Origin: Xestospongia bergquistia
Lineage: Eukaryota; Porifera; Demospongiae; Haplosclerida; Petrosiidae
Length of the DNA: 64,000 nt
NCBI GenBank assembly: GCA_963965975.1
Contig: OZ014424.1
Span: forward strand, 1,426,001-1,490,000
Direction: 5' to 3'
Positions within the stretch are counted from its first letter, which is position 1. Every line of letters starts with the position of its first letter. Shown piece by piece: positions 29,193-42,500 of the stretch. A program made the position numbers and the translations under genes. The notes under the pieces were generated by a model that had not been told where the DNA came from, did no database searches, and saw nothing but the letters and a program-made list of their open reading frames with translations.

Positions 29193-29420
29193 CTAATTTT
29201 TTGACTTGATGACATACATGGTAATATTTAGAATAGGATAGCAAGAACAATGAGCACTAGCTACCTTGACTTGATGTACACAACAATGTGTATTAACATT
29301 GGCTTCTAGACAAAATGGACACGTACAGTCTGGACAGTGATAGGACTTGTGGCCGGTGTGACAAGAACATATATGATAAGTCATAATGTTATGATCAGTA
29401 CTAGTCACATGATGGCACAA
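29193..29420 (-). CDS. Possible upstream zinc-finger exon (75-codon frame)
   Basis: The frame includes CSCHTGHKSYHCPDCTCPF followed by a C/H-rich stretch (THCCVHQ) resembling a C2H2 finger, on the same strand as the relic at 28830-29160. The frame ends downstream of a possible donor (gtagct) after the finger. I could not join it in frame to the relic. It is probably the decayed 5' part of the same zinc-finger gene. Confidence 0.3.
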   Translation of the reverse strand: MCHHVTSTDHNIMTYHICSCHTGHKSYHCPDCTCPFCLEANVNTHCCVHQVKVASAHCSCYPILNITMYVIKSKN

Positions 29421-30161
29421 GGGGTATTAAAGACTACCTTGTTTTGAGGAGCTGTGGTTGATATGTAATGTAAGTGAGCAGTTAATAAAGTTGATCATGA
29501 ACTAGAACATGTCTTCTTACAGCAACTTAACAGAGGTCAGTCATTGTGAGTACATGTTCAGGACTAGTCTTCACTGCCCAGAGGATTTGCATTAAGCCAA
29601 CAATAATTGTTTTCATAAGTTGTGCTAATTTATGCAATTTTGCAACATTCGACTATATTATAGACCTGGGATACTATATTAATTAAGGTAGTTTTATTTT
29701 ATTTTTTCTTTAAGGAACTATTTTGATTGGTTCTATTATTTATTGTCATGTATCATGATTGAATCAGCACATTTTCTACAAATAGCTTCATTCAGAGTGG
29801 AGATACTTGAGGTTACTTTCAGTCTGTGTTATTTTAACCTTTTCAAAATTTTTAGTTTTGGAAATAGTTTAAAGTTTCACTACAGTAGTCAATAAGCGGC
29901 CATTTTTGAATTAGTGAACTAATGCGCGCCTCCTCCTCTGCTCATTAATATTGTCAACGGGGAGGAGTCCAGTTTCCAGAAGTGTGTCAGGTTTACAGAG
30001 AGTTGCAGAGTTCTTTACACAGCTGTATGCTTGAGGTGAAAGTCATTTGGAGAGAAGTCAGGTAGACCTTCTTGAAGTGGACTTCTTCTTGTTCTCTGAA
30101 ATAGATGTAGAACTATGACTAACACTTAAATAATTCTAATTTTGTTCCTGCTTCTAGAAGC

Positions 30162-30274
30162 GGCTAAAGACAGGAATGTTTCCATAGGAATGTTTCCACA
30201 GGAATGGGTACATACTCTGTAATCGCCACGCCTAACTTCATGAATTTTTGATGGAAACATTCCTGTCTTTAGCC
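30162..30274. repeat. Inverted repeat, about 24-bp arms
   Basis: The arm ggctaaagacaggaatgttt at 30162 is matched by its complement aaacattcctgtctttagcc ending at 30274, about 65 bp apart. The left arm is followed by an extra short tandem copy (ggaatgtttcca). It is a small foldback structure of unknown origin. Confidence 0.75.
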
Positions 30275-30617
30275 ACTCGTCTGCTTCTACTATTGACACC
30301 ACCCTAATTTGTATTGACTAACAACATATGTGTTAATTTAATTGGGTGTGGCAAATCATGAGGTCAATACAGAGTAAAATAAACTCTATATATGACTACA
30401 AAATTGGTATAGTTCAAAATAGTTCATTATTTTCGACAATATAAGGTCGCGAGACAAGCATACATGTATGAACAGAAACAGATTATAACATGAATATGAT
30501 AGCACACTTATTATGACCTGAGAAATGGCACATAAACCACTAAATGACGAATCAAAGTAAATGTTTTCAAATAGGATCCAATTTGTTAGATTTATGGCAA
30601 ATAAGCCAATATCATTA

Positions 30618-31736
30618 TTATTTTTGAGACCAAACTGGAATACTTGTTTGTTTTGGAGCAACAGACCTTTTACATACCTCATAATAGGAACCTGGGGACT
30701 CTTTTAGACATTCATCCTTCAGTTGAAGGCACAAAAAGCAAAATTCTTTTTTGCAACGATCGCATATCATCATTTTGCATCCCACTTGGGTGTGCTCTAC
30801 AACTAGACCACATGTAGGACAAGCACGACGATTAGGAACATCAACTTTATTTAACTTTATCATAGGTGCATCTCGGATTGAAGGTAGGTCAGGATGTATG
30901 CAGGCAGGATTTCCACATTTAACTGATGATGTAGTTGGGCCTGACCATTCCTTTAAACAGTTCCAGCAGAAATCCCAGCTGGAACCAATTTTGCTTGAAC
31001 AAACTGGACATGTGACTCGAAGATTGGTTAAATCTAACCTCTCAACAAAAGACCTACACCTTGGGCATTCTTTCAAATCACAATGCATTTTTGCTGCATT
31101 TTCTGACATCTTTGATTCTATATACCTCATTTCAGCATCAGTCAGTAGTGCAGCCTGACGAATGTCACTATAATCTAACACTTTATCACAGCCTTTTGTA
31201 CCGTCTAATATAGCTGGACAAGTAATAGCGAAGGAACGATCTTCGATCTTGCTGCGAACATAATCTGTCAGGCTTTGGGGATTAAATGCGTGCCCACACT
31301 TCATTTTGACGCGTTTTTCCGTTTCTTCAAGGTTATATGGGTCAATGGCATCGGGGTCATCAGTGAACTTCAATGATTTATTTCTGTAATCATGTCGTTT
31401 CTCAGGTTGAATTGGCGGTGGGATCGGAACTCGTTGAAGTGGACCGAGGTCCGCTCCTCCTCGACATCGGAGAACAACATTCACTGTCGAACCTTTCTGA
31501 ATGTTATAATCAAGAAGAGTGTATGCTTTTCCTGTACTTTCGTTGACATCTTCGAGCTGTTTGCCAGCAAAAAGTAGTCTCATATGCTGAGGTTGTATAC
31601 TTGACTTTGTGTCGTATATCTTTTGCTTCAGTTGTTGCACAGTTGTGTTTAGGAAGTCAGTTTCATTGTCTGCTACCTTGACAACGAAGAAGCTGTCTTC
31701 GACTCCAACTATGGCTACTGACCAATTTTTACTCAT
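30618..31736 (-). CDS. Ubiquitin-like + RBR (RING-IBR-RING) E3 ligase-like protein, intronless
   Basis: From ATG 31736 ([11 protein letters not shown]) the protein has 372 residues; an in-frame ATG at 31808 would add 24. Residues ~10-95 form a ubiquitin-like domain ending LRCRGG, close to ubiquitin's LRLRGG. A reduced RING1 follows (MKCGHAFNP, then TCPAI ... GCDKVL); the usual first Cys pair is not obvious. The IBR is CPRC ... CPVC ... CWNC ... CGNPAC. RING2 is [18 protein letters not shown] with CDRC and FCFLC; the Cys in VGCKMM matches the catalytic Cys of RBR ligases (GGCNHM in HHARI). RBR enzymes take ubiquitin from E2 as a thioester before transfer. The gene is divergent from the four-USP gene. 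The substrate is unknown. Confidence 0.85.
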   Translation of the reverse strand: MSKNWSVAIVGVEDSFFVVKVADNETDFLNTTVQQLKQKIYDTKSSIQPQHMRLLFAGKQLEDVNESTGKAYTLLDYNIQKGSTVNVVLRCRGGADLGPLQRVPIPPPIQPEKRHDYRNKSLKFTDDPDAIDPYNLEETEKRVKMKCGHAFNPQSLTDYVRSKIEDRSFAITCPAILDGTKGCDKVLDYSDIRQAALLTDAEMRYIESKMSENAAKMHCDLKECPRCRSFVERLDLTNLRVTCPVCSSKIGSSWDFCWNCLKEWSGPTTSSVKCGNPACIHPDLPSIRDAPMIKLNKVDVPNRRACPTCGLVVEHTQVGCKMMICDRCKKEFCFLCLQLKDECLKESPGSYYEVCKRSVAPKQTSIPVWSQK

Positions 31737-31852
31737 GCTGCCGTTGCAGTGCGACACTCCAAACGTCTTAATAATCTTAGGTAGTAACGACAGGGCGTTT
31801 ATAGACATATATAGGCACGCCCCTCGGTGAAGCGAAATCAAACCAATAGAGA
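31737..31852. promoter_or_regulatory. Bidirectional promoter between Ubl-RBR E3-like gene and USP gene
   Basis: The two divergent ATGs are 116 bp apart (44 bp if the E3-like gene starts at 31808). Any promoter must be shared or overlapping. A tatatatagg-like string lies near 31806. An E3-like gene and a deubiquitinase gene in this arrangement suggests co-expression; this is inference. Confidence 0.6.
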
Positions 31853-34800
31853 ATGGCAGAGAGAGAAGGTAATTAACACCTTTTGTGCATTTTATAATGA
31901 ATTTATGATTTATTTGCTGATAGATTTTGTTAAAGAGAAACCTACGAGAAGTACAAGTACGAAAAATAAGGCATTATGTAGAAAAGAAAAGTGAGCCTTA
32001 GAATTATTTATGTTTTGAGGTTTTTGTTTCAAAGGTGAGGTTTAGCAGAAAGTACTCTCTTTGGTGCATAGATATAGTTAATGCTTATACATTAGTTAGT
32101 GCATATGATCGGACTTCCTAACTAAAGTATGGAATTGAGCAAACTATGTATGGTGAAATTGCCATAAATTATTTTTAGGTCTTAAGTGACTTTAATATAA
32201 GAACTTCTTAATTATGACAAATTTTTTGTATGAATTACAATTTTAAAGATAATAATTGCTGAGTACCAATTGTTTCATATATATTATCTTCATTTTCAAT
32301 ATTAATAATCATGGTCAGAGTCTTCTCTCAGTTTTAGAAATACATTTCACATTTTTATTTCATAGTTTCAAACCTCGTGTTTGTGGACTTACAAACCCTG
32401 ATTGTACTAAGTCTTGTTGTTTTATGAACTCAGTGTTCCAATGTTTGACACACACAACTCCTTTGAGAGAATACTTCTCTGTAAGTTTAAAATATATTGT
32501 TGTACAATGTAGCAGTCATTTCTGTCTGATACAGGAAGTTATTAATTGTGATGGCTTGCTTGGTAAATTGGCTGAAGCATTTGCCTTTTTTCTTTGTGAT
32601 ATGTGTAATGGCAGTGAAGAAGTTGTCCAGCCGGAACATTTGAAGGTCTCTTACCAGCTTTGTAATACTTAAGTAATAAAGTGCTTTATAACAGGATGTT
32701 ATACACCAGTATGCTCCAAGCATCAGTGAACATCGGCAAGGAGATGCACAAGAATTATTAACTGCTATGTTAACTGGTTTACGTGAGGATTTGAATGACA
32801 TTAAGACAAAGCCATATGTAAGAATGGAAGTGGATGAAATGGAGAAATCAGAACAGGTATGATAATGTCTCATTTAATAATGTAAGTGTCACTAAGTATG
32901 CCATGTAGTGTATCTTTCACATCAGTGAAATTTGACATTTCAACCAAGTAACTACTCTAAAATATCTATATATAGGGCTTTGATCCTAGTCTAATTATAT
33001 ATATATATATATATATATATCAGTATATATATAACATACATAACATTACATGCTGTGAGTAAATTTATGATAAGAACATTCCAACACTGTAAAAATTGAT
33101 TAGTTGATTTAACCAATGCATGGCTATACAGGTTGCATATGCAAAAAGTAAACTTAATACTATATTGATTACTAATGTATTATGAAATTAATGGTTATGT
33201 AGCTATATAAGCAGTAGTACATTAGTAATGAAGACAGTATTATGATTATTTTTTCAACAAAATAAATTTGTAATTGCAACCTGTATAACCGAGTAATGGT
33301 TAAATCAACTAATCAATTTTTACAGTGAACAATGACACATATCACTGTAGAAACTGATTGGTTGATTTAACCAATATATATATATATATATATATATATC
33401 ATAATACAGATTGCATCTATAACAAAATTATTTGTTGTAAACTGAAAGTAAACATAGTGCTGTTATGATTACTAATCTTATGGAATTGACTGTTTATAGC
33501 TTGTTGCTTTGTGTAAAAATAAAGTAAATATTTAGATAGTCAATCATAACAAAATAGTAATCAAAACAGCATTACGTTTACTTTCAGTTTGCTAGATGCA
33601 ACCTGTATAATGATATATTGGTCAAATCAACCAATTAGTTTTTATGGTGTGCAAGATGCACTTCCTCATAGTTAATTTTATGTATATATATATACATATA
33701 ATATAGATTGGTATATATTATAAAATTCATAACATTATAAGTTATGATAAGAGCATACTGACAGTGACACACACCCATATATATATAATATAGATCAGTA
33801 ATAGCATAATATACATAACATTATATGCTGTGAGTAAATTTACACTATTATACAAATTAAACAAACCAACAATGACACAAGACGTACTTCCTCATATAGT
33901 TTTGCTTATAGATTTGTATATAATATTATATACATAATATTATAGTATACACAACTTTATTAAATATTAACATCATATAACACACCATTAGCTATCTATG
34001 CAAGGGAGTGCCTACTTTTCACAACTACTAACATAATTTCCTCACAGTTGCTATGACAGAAATGTTTTGAGATAGTATCTCTCTATTCAAGGGAGTGCTT
34101 ACTTATTACTACTACTAACATAATTTCCTGACAGTAGCTATGACAGAAATTTTTAAGGTAGTAGCTTTGACTATTGACCAATAAAACAATTAATCAGTTA
34201 GATGTTATCAGTGTTATAGTTACATTAATCACTGTTCAAGCAACCAATGTTTTGTAACAGTATGTTATTTATCATGCAGCATCAACTTTTTATTTGAGAT
34301 TCTACCAATAAATTTTTTATGACAAAATTTTTCATTTTAGGAAATAGCTAATGAGTGGTGGAAAATGTATGAATTAAGAGACAAGTCATGCATTGTGGAT
34401 ATGTTCTATCTTCAAATAAAGATTGCTGTTACTTGTCCAAATTGTCATTTTGAAAGCAAAAGATATGAATTAGTCAGTCAGTTAACATTACCTATACCAA
34501 TGAAACCAGGAAGTGTGACATTATATGAGTGTTTAGATTTACTTACTTCAAAGAAGGAGTCGCAATCAATGGAGTGAGTATAAAATATAGGTGTTTTGAT
34601 TATATTTCTTTATGTAGCTATTGTGACAACTGTAATAAGGTTGGTCACACAATTAAACAGGAGAAAATTTGGAAAACTCCTTCTAATCTGATTATCTACC
34701 TTAAGCGTTTCAATGCTACTAGGTAAGTATTAGTCAATATAGTTGCATAATTGATCTTATTTATTTATATCTTATTCTGCATGTAGTTTTAAACTATATA

Positions 34801-37800
34801 AGAATGTAGAATTTCCTTTAAAGTAAGTTATATGACTCTTATATGCCACTCTGTGATCATCAAAACTTCTATAAATGTTTTTAGGTTGAGTCTAGATGAA
34901 TTTTGTGCTGATGAAACAAGGACCCCAACAAGATATGATCTTTATGCTGTAATTAATTATACTGGTACCCTTGACTTAGGTCACTGTGAGTTATTAATGA
35001 TTAGTCATGCATCATATACCTGTCAGTAACATTGACTTTGTTTTGTGTGGTCATACCAACATAAAGTTTAATCTACAATGTGAACATTACTGCATATTCT
35101 TTTAGACACAGCCTATGTCAAGTGTGATGGTAATTGGTATGAATGTGATGATACTTATTGTACTTCGTTGAGTGAGTCACAAATAGTGGTAAGTTTAACT
35201 CAAACCCATTTTCCTATTATATTATTTGCTTATTTCTATAGACTTCTAGAGCTTACATACTTTTCTATGAAATTGTGTCAGAATGTTCTTTGTGTCCCAG
35301 TAGAAGTGAAAGTTTGATGGATATTGAAGCTCTTACAAGTGGTCACTCTTATGTTCAACCTAAAAAGAAAAATGTAGCAAGTAATAAATTCAGCAGCTTC
35401 TTATATATAATATCAAATATTCTTACATTATTGACTTAATGTCTTTCTAACTAGAATCACTACCAGTAAGCATAGAGGATGATTCTACTCAAAAAAACTC
35501 TCGGTAACTAATACAATACACAGAGAGCTATATTAGCATAAATTTGATTTAATGAGAGATATTCACAACCAGTTCACACTGGATGTTGTAATTTAGCATC
35601 TCTGCCTCATTCAACCTAAAAAATAATTATTATTTTGTTAATATAGCAGTTGTGGGCAAGGTGTGTACTTGAACCAACAATCTTGCTTCAATTGCACTCA
35701 TTGTCATGCTTCTTGATTGAAAGACTTGTTCCATTTTAAGACAGCCTTTGATAGCCTATGCAAAATTGAGCTTAACAGTTTTGTTTATACATAGTCATGG
35801 TAATTTATTGCAATACCTTATACATATATAGCCAGCCAGTTCATTTATGGTTAGCAAGTTCATAAGCTTGGACTTCCAAGACTAGCAGTTGGTTAATGCT
35901 CTTTCTAACAACAACATCAAGATCATTAATAGCTAAAATTAGCTTGATGCTCAGCTTGCTTATAGTCAGATCCTGAATTAGTGTATACATTGTCACTTTA
36001 CTTTATAGCCATAATTCAAAAATTCATACAATTATTCAGAGTAGCAAAAATATTTTTTCACCAATTAAAAGAGCAAAAGGTTGGTTATAAGTGAAATCAA
36101 CAGCTTACTCATAAGCTATATATACAGAAATTATTCCAACAATGCAAATATTGCAGACAAATGTTGTAGTCTAGACAACAATACAGAATAACAAATAAAC
36201 TGTTGTCAAGACCACACCCCAAATGGTTTCGCTCACATAATTACAATTTAAAGTTACTCCTATCTTATTTAGAAGTTGAAATATATAGTAAGTTATGTAG
36301 GTCATGGCATTCTGTATCTTTAACATTTGCATTCACAGAAGTGTCCCTTAGCCTTCTCTCTATAGCCATTTTATAACCTCTGCCAAATTTACAATGTTTC
36401 AACTCATAAAGCAACATCTGCACTAATTATGACATTATAATATGATAGTCATGTTCATCCTCTTCATTATGTTAGATATACTCTTAAGTTTCTTCATCTT
36501 TTAGCTTTAAACCTTGTGTTCGTGGACTTAGAAACTTTGGTAATACTTGCTTCATTAACACAGTATTACAATGTTTAACACACACAACTCATTTAAGAGA
36601 ACACCTGTTTGTAAGTCTCAATTATATAGTTATTACAAATGCTAAGTTGTTTTAATCATTACATTATTATTATATTGTGCATTATAAATAACTTTTAAGA
36701 GCTCTCACTAGCTGAGTCAATAATAGATAGTACAAATTTATCTCTTGCATAGACAGACATGTATTTTAGTCAGAAAACTAATTTTGATAATTAGAATAAT
36801 AAATTAATTTGTCAAAACAGCCAATCAATTCTAACAATGATAAATAACTTACATATCTCTGTTATAGAAAGTTGTGCATAATTGTGACAATTCTCCTGGA
36901 AAATTAGCTGAAGCATTTACCATTTTCCTTTGGGACATGTGGAATGGTAGTGAACATGTTATTGAGCCAGAGTATCTGAAGGTATCCATACCAGCTTTGT
37001 GATACTTGAGTAATAAAATGTCTTCACTACAGAAAGTTTTGTTATACTATGCTCCGACCATCAGTGAACATCGGCAAGGAGATGCACAAGAATTATTAAC
37101 TTTTTTATTAACTGGTTTACATGAGGACTTGAATGACATTAAGACAAAGCCATATGTAAGAATGGAAGTGGATGAAATGGGGAAATCAGAACAGGTATGA
37201 TAATGTCACAATTAATAATGTAAATATCACTAAGTATGCCATGTAGTGTAACTTGCAATCGTCTAAGTGATGTCATGACATAATATTATTGTTTCAACCA
37301 AGTGACTACTCTAAAATGATCAATGGCTTTGATCCTAATAGATTTATTGTCATAGCTGTTATGAGTCCATGACATCCACACTCATATAGTACTGTTATTA
37401 TACTGTTCCCTATCCTTACCCCTAAATCATTCTTAACCCTAAACCATACAACATGTATAGTACTTGTACAATACCATGAACACAAATATGAATGTGGCTA
37501 TAGCATTTATTATGATTTTGAAATTAATTGTGGTTGGAATGTATATTCTATGCTGTAAAAATTGATTGGTTGATTTAAATAATACATGGTTATATAGGTT
37601 GTATATATAAAAAGTAAACGTAACACTGTTTAAATTACTAATGTACTATGAAATTGGCTGTTTATGTAGCTACATAAACACCCATGTTAGGAAAGTTTTT
37701 AAAGTAGTAGCTTTGGCTATTGAACAATAAAACAATCAATTAGTTATAAGAGAGTGACATGATGTCTATTAGGATAGTAACTGTTAAAAGTTCTATATTA

Positions 37801-38722
37801 TTATACTATTCAATGTTTCAAACAATCAATTTGTTATAATAGTGAATTATTTATCATGCAACATGAACTTTTCATATGACATGTCACCAATGAAATTATT
37901 ATCACATATTTATCACTTTAGGAAATAGCTAATGAGTGGTTAAAAATGTATGAATTAAGAGACAAGTCATGCATAGTGGATATGTTTTGTCTTCAAATGA
38001 AGATTGCTGTTACTTGTCCAAATTGTCATTTTGAAAGTAGAAGATATGAATTAGTCAGTCAGTTAACATTACCTATACCAATGGAAAAAGAAAGTGTGAC
38101 TTTACATGACTGCTTAAATTTACTTACTTCAAAGAAGGAGTCCCAATCAATGGAGTGAGTATAAAATATAGGTATTTTAATTCATATATTCTTTATATAT
38201 AGTTTTTGTGATAACTGTAATAACTTGGGTCACTCAATTAAACAGGAAAAAATCTGGAAAACGTCTTCTAATGTGATTATCTACTTTAAACGGTTCAATG
38301 TTACTGGGTAAGGAAGTTCTTTATATTATAAATTGGTCTCATTGATACTGCTATAGTTCTATGACAAAAAACTGTAAAAAAATATGTTTTCCATTAAAGT
38401 GAGTTTGATAAGCACACATTACAATTGATAAACATTTTTATTACATTTTTAGTGACTTAAGTCTTAATGAGTTTTGTGCTAATAAAACAAGGACTCCAAC
38501 AAGATATGATCTTTATGCTGTAATTAATCATTTTGGTAGCCTTCATGGTGGCCACTGTGAGTTATTGTTTTAGGTTGCCCCTTGAATTCTGAAAATTATT
38601 TGTTTATTTTAACAACCAATTTTGTAGCTTACATAGAATTACTATGGAATCTAAAATTCATGTGAATTACTCATTATAATATATGTATATACATACATAC
38701 ATACATGCATACATACATACAT

Positions 38723-38801
<79 letters not shown>

Positions 38802-39505
38802 GTGATTGCCTGATTTAACCATTATATAGTTATACAGATTGCATGCATGTAGCAAATTATATGATGCAAACTGAAAATAAATATTATACTGCTTACATTC
38901 CTAACATACTATCAGATTTACTGAACAATCAATCTGAAGAAATGTTTAGCTAATCTGATGGTATATTAGAAATGTTTAGTAAATCTGATAGTATGTTAGG
39001 AATGAAAACAGTATAATGTTTAGTTGTTTACTTTAAGTTTACACCAAGCAATTTCCAACATATAACCAGAATAACCATATTTAGGTTAAATCAACCAATC
39101 AATTTTTAGAGTGTATTGCTTGTAATTTGTTGGAATGATATACTATCACAAAGCAACAAATTATACAGTGCATGAGTAATTTACATGAGCTCTAGATTCC
39201 ATAGTAATCCACCCTTGGAAGCTACAAATTAGTTGTTAAAATAAAATATTAATTTTTACACTGTAAAAATTGATTAGTTCATTTAACCATTACTCAGTTA
39301 TACAGGTTGCAATTACAAATTTATTTTGTTGAAAAAATAATCATAATACTGTTTTCATTACTAATGTACTACTGCTTATATAGCTACATAACCATTAATT
39401 TCATAATACATTAGTAATCAATATAGTATTAAGTTTACTTTTGCATATGCAACCTGTATAACCATGCATTGGTTAAATCAACTAATCAATTTTTACAGTG
39501 TATAA

Positions 39506-39553
<48 letters not shown>

Positions 39554-42500
39554 GCACCAACAAATTGTGTTTGATTTTACTTAAATGTTGTGCATTATTT
39601 ATAAACATGTGAACAAAACTAACATTACTGTTCTTTTAGACACAGCCTATGTCAAGCACGATGGTAATTGGTATGAATGTGATGATACTTATTGTGCCTT
39701 GTTGAAGAGTAAGTCACAAATAGTGGTAAGTTTAACTCAAACACATTTTGCCATTATATTATTTGCTGATTTCTACAGAGTGCTAATGCTTACATACTTT
39801 TCTATGAAATTGTGACAGAACATTTGTGTTCTGGTAGAAACGAAAGTCAGATCGATTTTGAAAGTCACTCTCATGTTAAATGTCAGCAAGAATTAGTAGA
39901 AAGTAATAATTTTAGCATAATTATCTAGCTTCTTGGAATGCCCATTTATTCTTATATTTATGAATATCTCTTTCTACTCAACAAGTAGCATTACAGGTGG
40001 ATACAAAGGATGTGTCTACTCAGCATAAACACCGGTCGGTAACTTAATCTGTCTGATAATTCAACAACTATAACGATACAATTATTGTAACAGGGATTTA
40101 GAAGTTGGGTACACCGAAAGTAGTGAATTTGTGCCTTTGCCATTAAGATCACAGGACGTAACTCTGAAAAATATTTTGAGGTAGGCTTTTAATATTTAGC
40201 AATTTATAATCACAGTACACTATCAGGACTTAACTAGACAATAATATGAATGGCTTTTTTTGATATTAATTATAAATTAAGCAAGATGAATAATAGGTTT
40301 TGTAAAAATCAATCTCATTTGACTAATAGAGATGTTGTGTTTTTAAGAAAATAATGGTTTGCTTTCTTTTGCAGAGTAGGCATGAGGATATGTTGCTTTC
40401 ATGGCTTTTATGTTACTTAATTCGTTAAATGATGAGTTCATAGTTAATGTAAAAATATAGTGCTCTAAAGTGTTGCCTCATGCTTTTGTTTTGTTCCTCC
40501 TCAAAAACTTTTATTATTTTCAAAGTACATGCACCATCATCTAATTTTATATGTCTTTCAAATCAGTCCACTTACATGTAATTTTAACACACATCCTTCC
40601 TCTGATAATAAAAATACTTATTTTTATATTGTTTTAACCTGAAGAGTGGCTCCTAATATCTGTGGACTTCATGATAATAATTCGTCCATGAATTCAGTAT
40701 TGCAGTGTTTGACACACACATCTCCATTAAGAACATATTTCTTAGTATGTCTAACTATACAACATATCATTATACTATGTAATGACTACCATAGGAAGCT
40801 AACTCTGATCCTGGTGGTATAACTGCAAAATTAGCTAAAGAATTTGCCATATTTCTTCACAATATGTGGCTAGGGAGTGAAGTCATTATCAAACCTAAAA
40901 ATCTAAAAGTATCACTGATTACTTTGTAAGATTTCAATCAAAATATTTTTTGTACTAGAATGTTTTAACCTGGTGTGTTCCAAATGTCAGTGAACAATAT
41001 CATGAAGATGCACAAAAATTATTAACTGGTTTATTAACTGGTTTACATGAGGATTTGAATGACATTAAGACAAAGCCAGATGAAGTAATGGAAGTGGATG
41101 AGATGGGGAAATCAGAACAGGTATGATAATGTCTCAATTAATAATGTAAATATCAATAAATATCCTATGTAGTGTAACTTAAAATGAAGTAAGTCAAATT
41201 GACATTTCAACCAAGTGACTATAGGGCTTTGATCCTAACAGATTTATCATCATAGCAGCATACCAATATCATAACTTCCTCGTAGCTTAATTTTACGTGC
41301 GCACACACATATGTGTATATATATATGTAAAGAGAGAAAGAGAGAGAGCAATATATATTATAATATACATATACTGTCAGTAAAGTTATGATAAGAACAT
41401 ATTAACAATGTTGCACACACATACACACATATCACTGTAAAAATTGATTGGTTAATTTAAACAATATATCATTATACAGGTTGTATGTAGTGAAATTAGT
41501 TAATGTAAATTGAAAGTAAACAAAATATTTTGATTATTATTGTCCTATGGAACTGAGTGTTTGTAGCATCTTATTTTGTCTAAGAATTAAAATAAACTGT
41601 AATATTTAATAAATAGTCATGTCCATTGGAAAATAGTAATCAAAACAGTATTATATTTACTTTTTGTTTGCATCAAATAATTTCACTGCATACAACCTGT
41701 ATAATGATATATTGGTTAAATCAACCAATCAGTTTTACAGTGTCCATGCAAGATGTACTCCCTCATAGTTTTATTTTATGGACACACGCACCCATATATA
41801 GATCAGTAATAGCATAATATACATAACATTATATGCTGTGAGTAAATTTACGCTATTATACAAATTAAACAAACCAACAATGACACAAGATGTACTTCCT
41901 CATAGTATAGTTTTGCTTATAGATTTATATATAATATTATATACATAATATTATAGTATACACAACTTTATTAAATATTAACATCATATAACACACCATT
42001 AGCTATCTATGCAAGGGAGTGCTTACTTTTCACAACTACTAACATAATTTCCTCATAGTACAGAAATGCTTTGAGATAGTATCTCTCTATTCAAGGGAGT
42101 GCTTACTTATTACTACTACTAACATAACTTTCTGACAGTAGCTATGACAGAAATTTTTAAGGTAGTAGCTTTGACTATTGACCAATAAAACAATTAATCA
42201 GTTAGATGTTATCAGTGTTATAGTTACATTAATCACTGTTCAAGCAACCAATGTTTTGTAAAAGTATGTTATTTATCATGCAGCATCAACTTTTTATTTG
42301 AGATTCTACCAACAAATTTTTTATGACAAAGTTTTTCATTTTAGGAAATAGCTAATGAGTGGTGGAAAATGTATGAATTAAGAGACAAGTCATGCATTGT
42401 GGATATGTTCTATCTTCAAATGAAGATTGCTGTTACTTGTCCAAATTGTCATTTTGAAATTAGAAGATATGAATTAGTCAGTCAGTTAACATTACCTATA

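Larger units (their letters stand above)
28503..30617. other. Region between EIF2S2 and the RBR gene
   Basis: It holds the EIF2S2 3' UTR (to about 28600), zinc-finger remnants on the minus strand, an inverted repeat at 30162-30274, and otherwise no recognisable gene. The first ~260 bp are duplicated at 55598-55840. Confidence 0.6.
32366..35503 (+). other. USP domain 1 of the four-USP gene
   Basis: The Cys box reads [15 protein letters not shown]: the Cys before FMNS is kept, but GNT is replaced and the loop is about three residues longer. The GDAQELL block is intact. Zinc ligands are CPNC and CDNC. The His box GHYTAYVK is split by a phase-1 intron after GHY's first base. The domain ends RAYILFYE. 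A short linker exon pair follows (ending STQKNSR). Confidence 0.85.
36505..40180 (+). other. USP domain 2 of the four-USP gene
   Basis: Most canonical of the four: [35 protein letters not shown] and CDNC zinc ligands, [19 protein letters not shown], and NAYILFYE. It is probably catalytically competent. A unique linker exon (40094-40180) encodes a Leu/Val/Glu-rich segment leading into domain 3. Confidence 0.85.

Noticed and set aside
30751..31158. Plus-strand 135-codon ORF opposite the RBR gene
   Set aside because: Antisense to the Cys-rich RBR domains, which fully explain the coding signal; no recognisable motif.
32487..32873. Minus-strand 128-codon ORF
   Set aside because: It spans two USP exons and an intron on the opposite strand; no motif.
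38667..38855. Tyr/Cys/Val repeat ORF on the minus strand
   Set aside because: Translation of a compound microsatellite.
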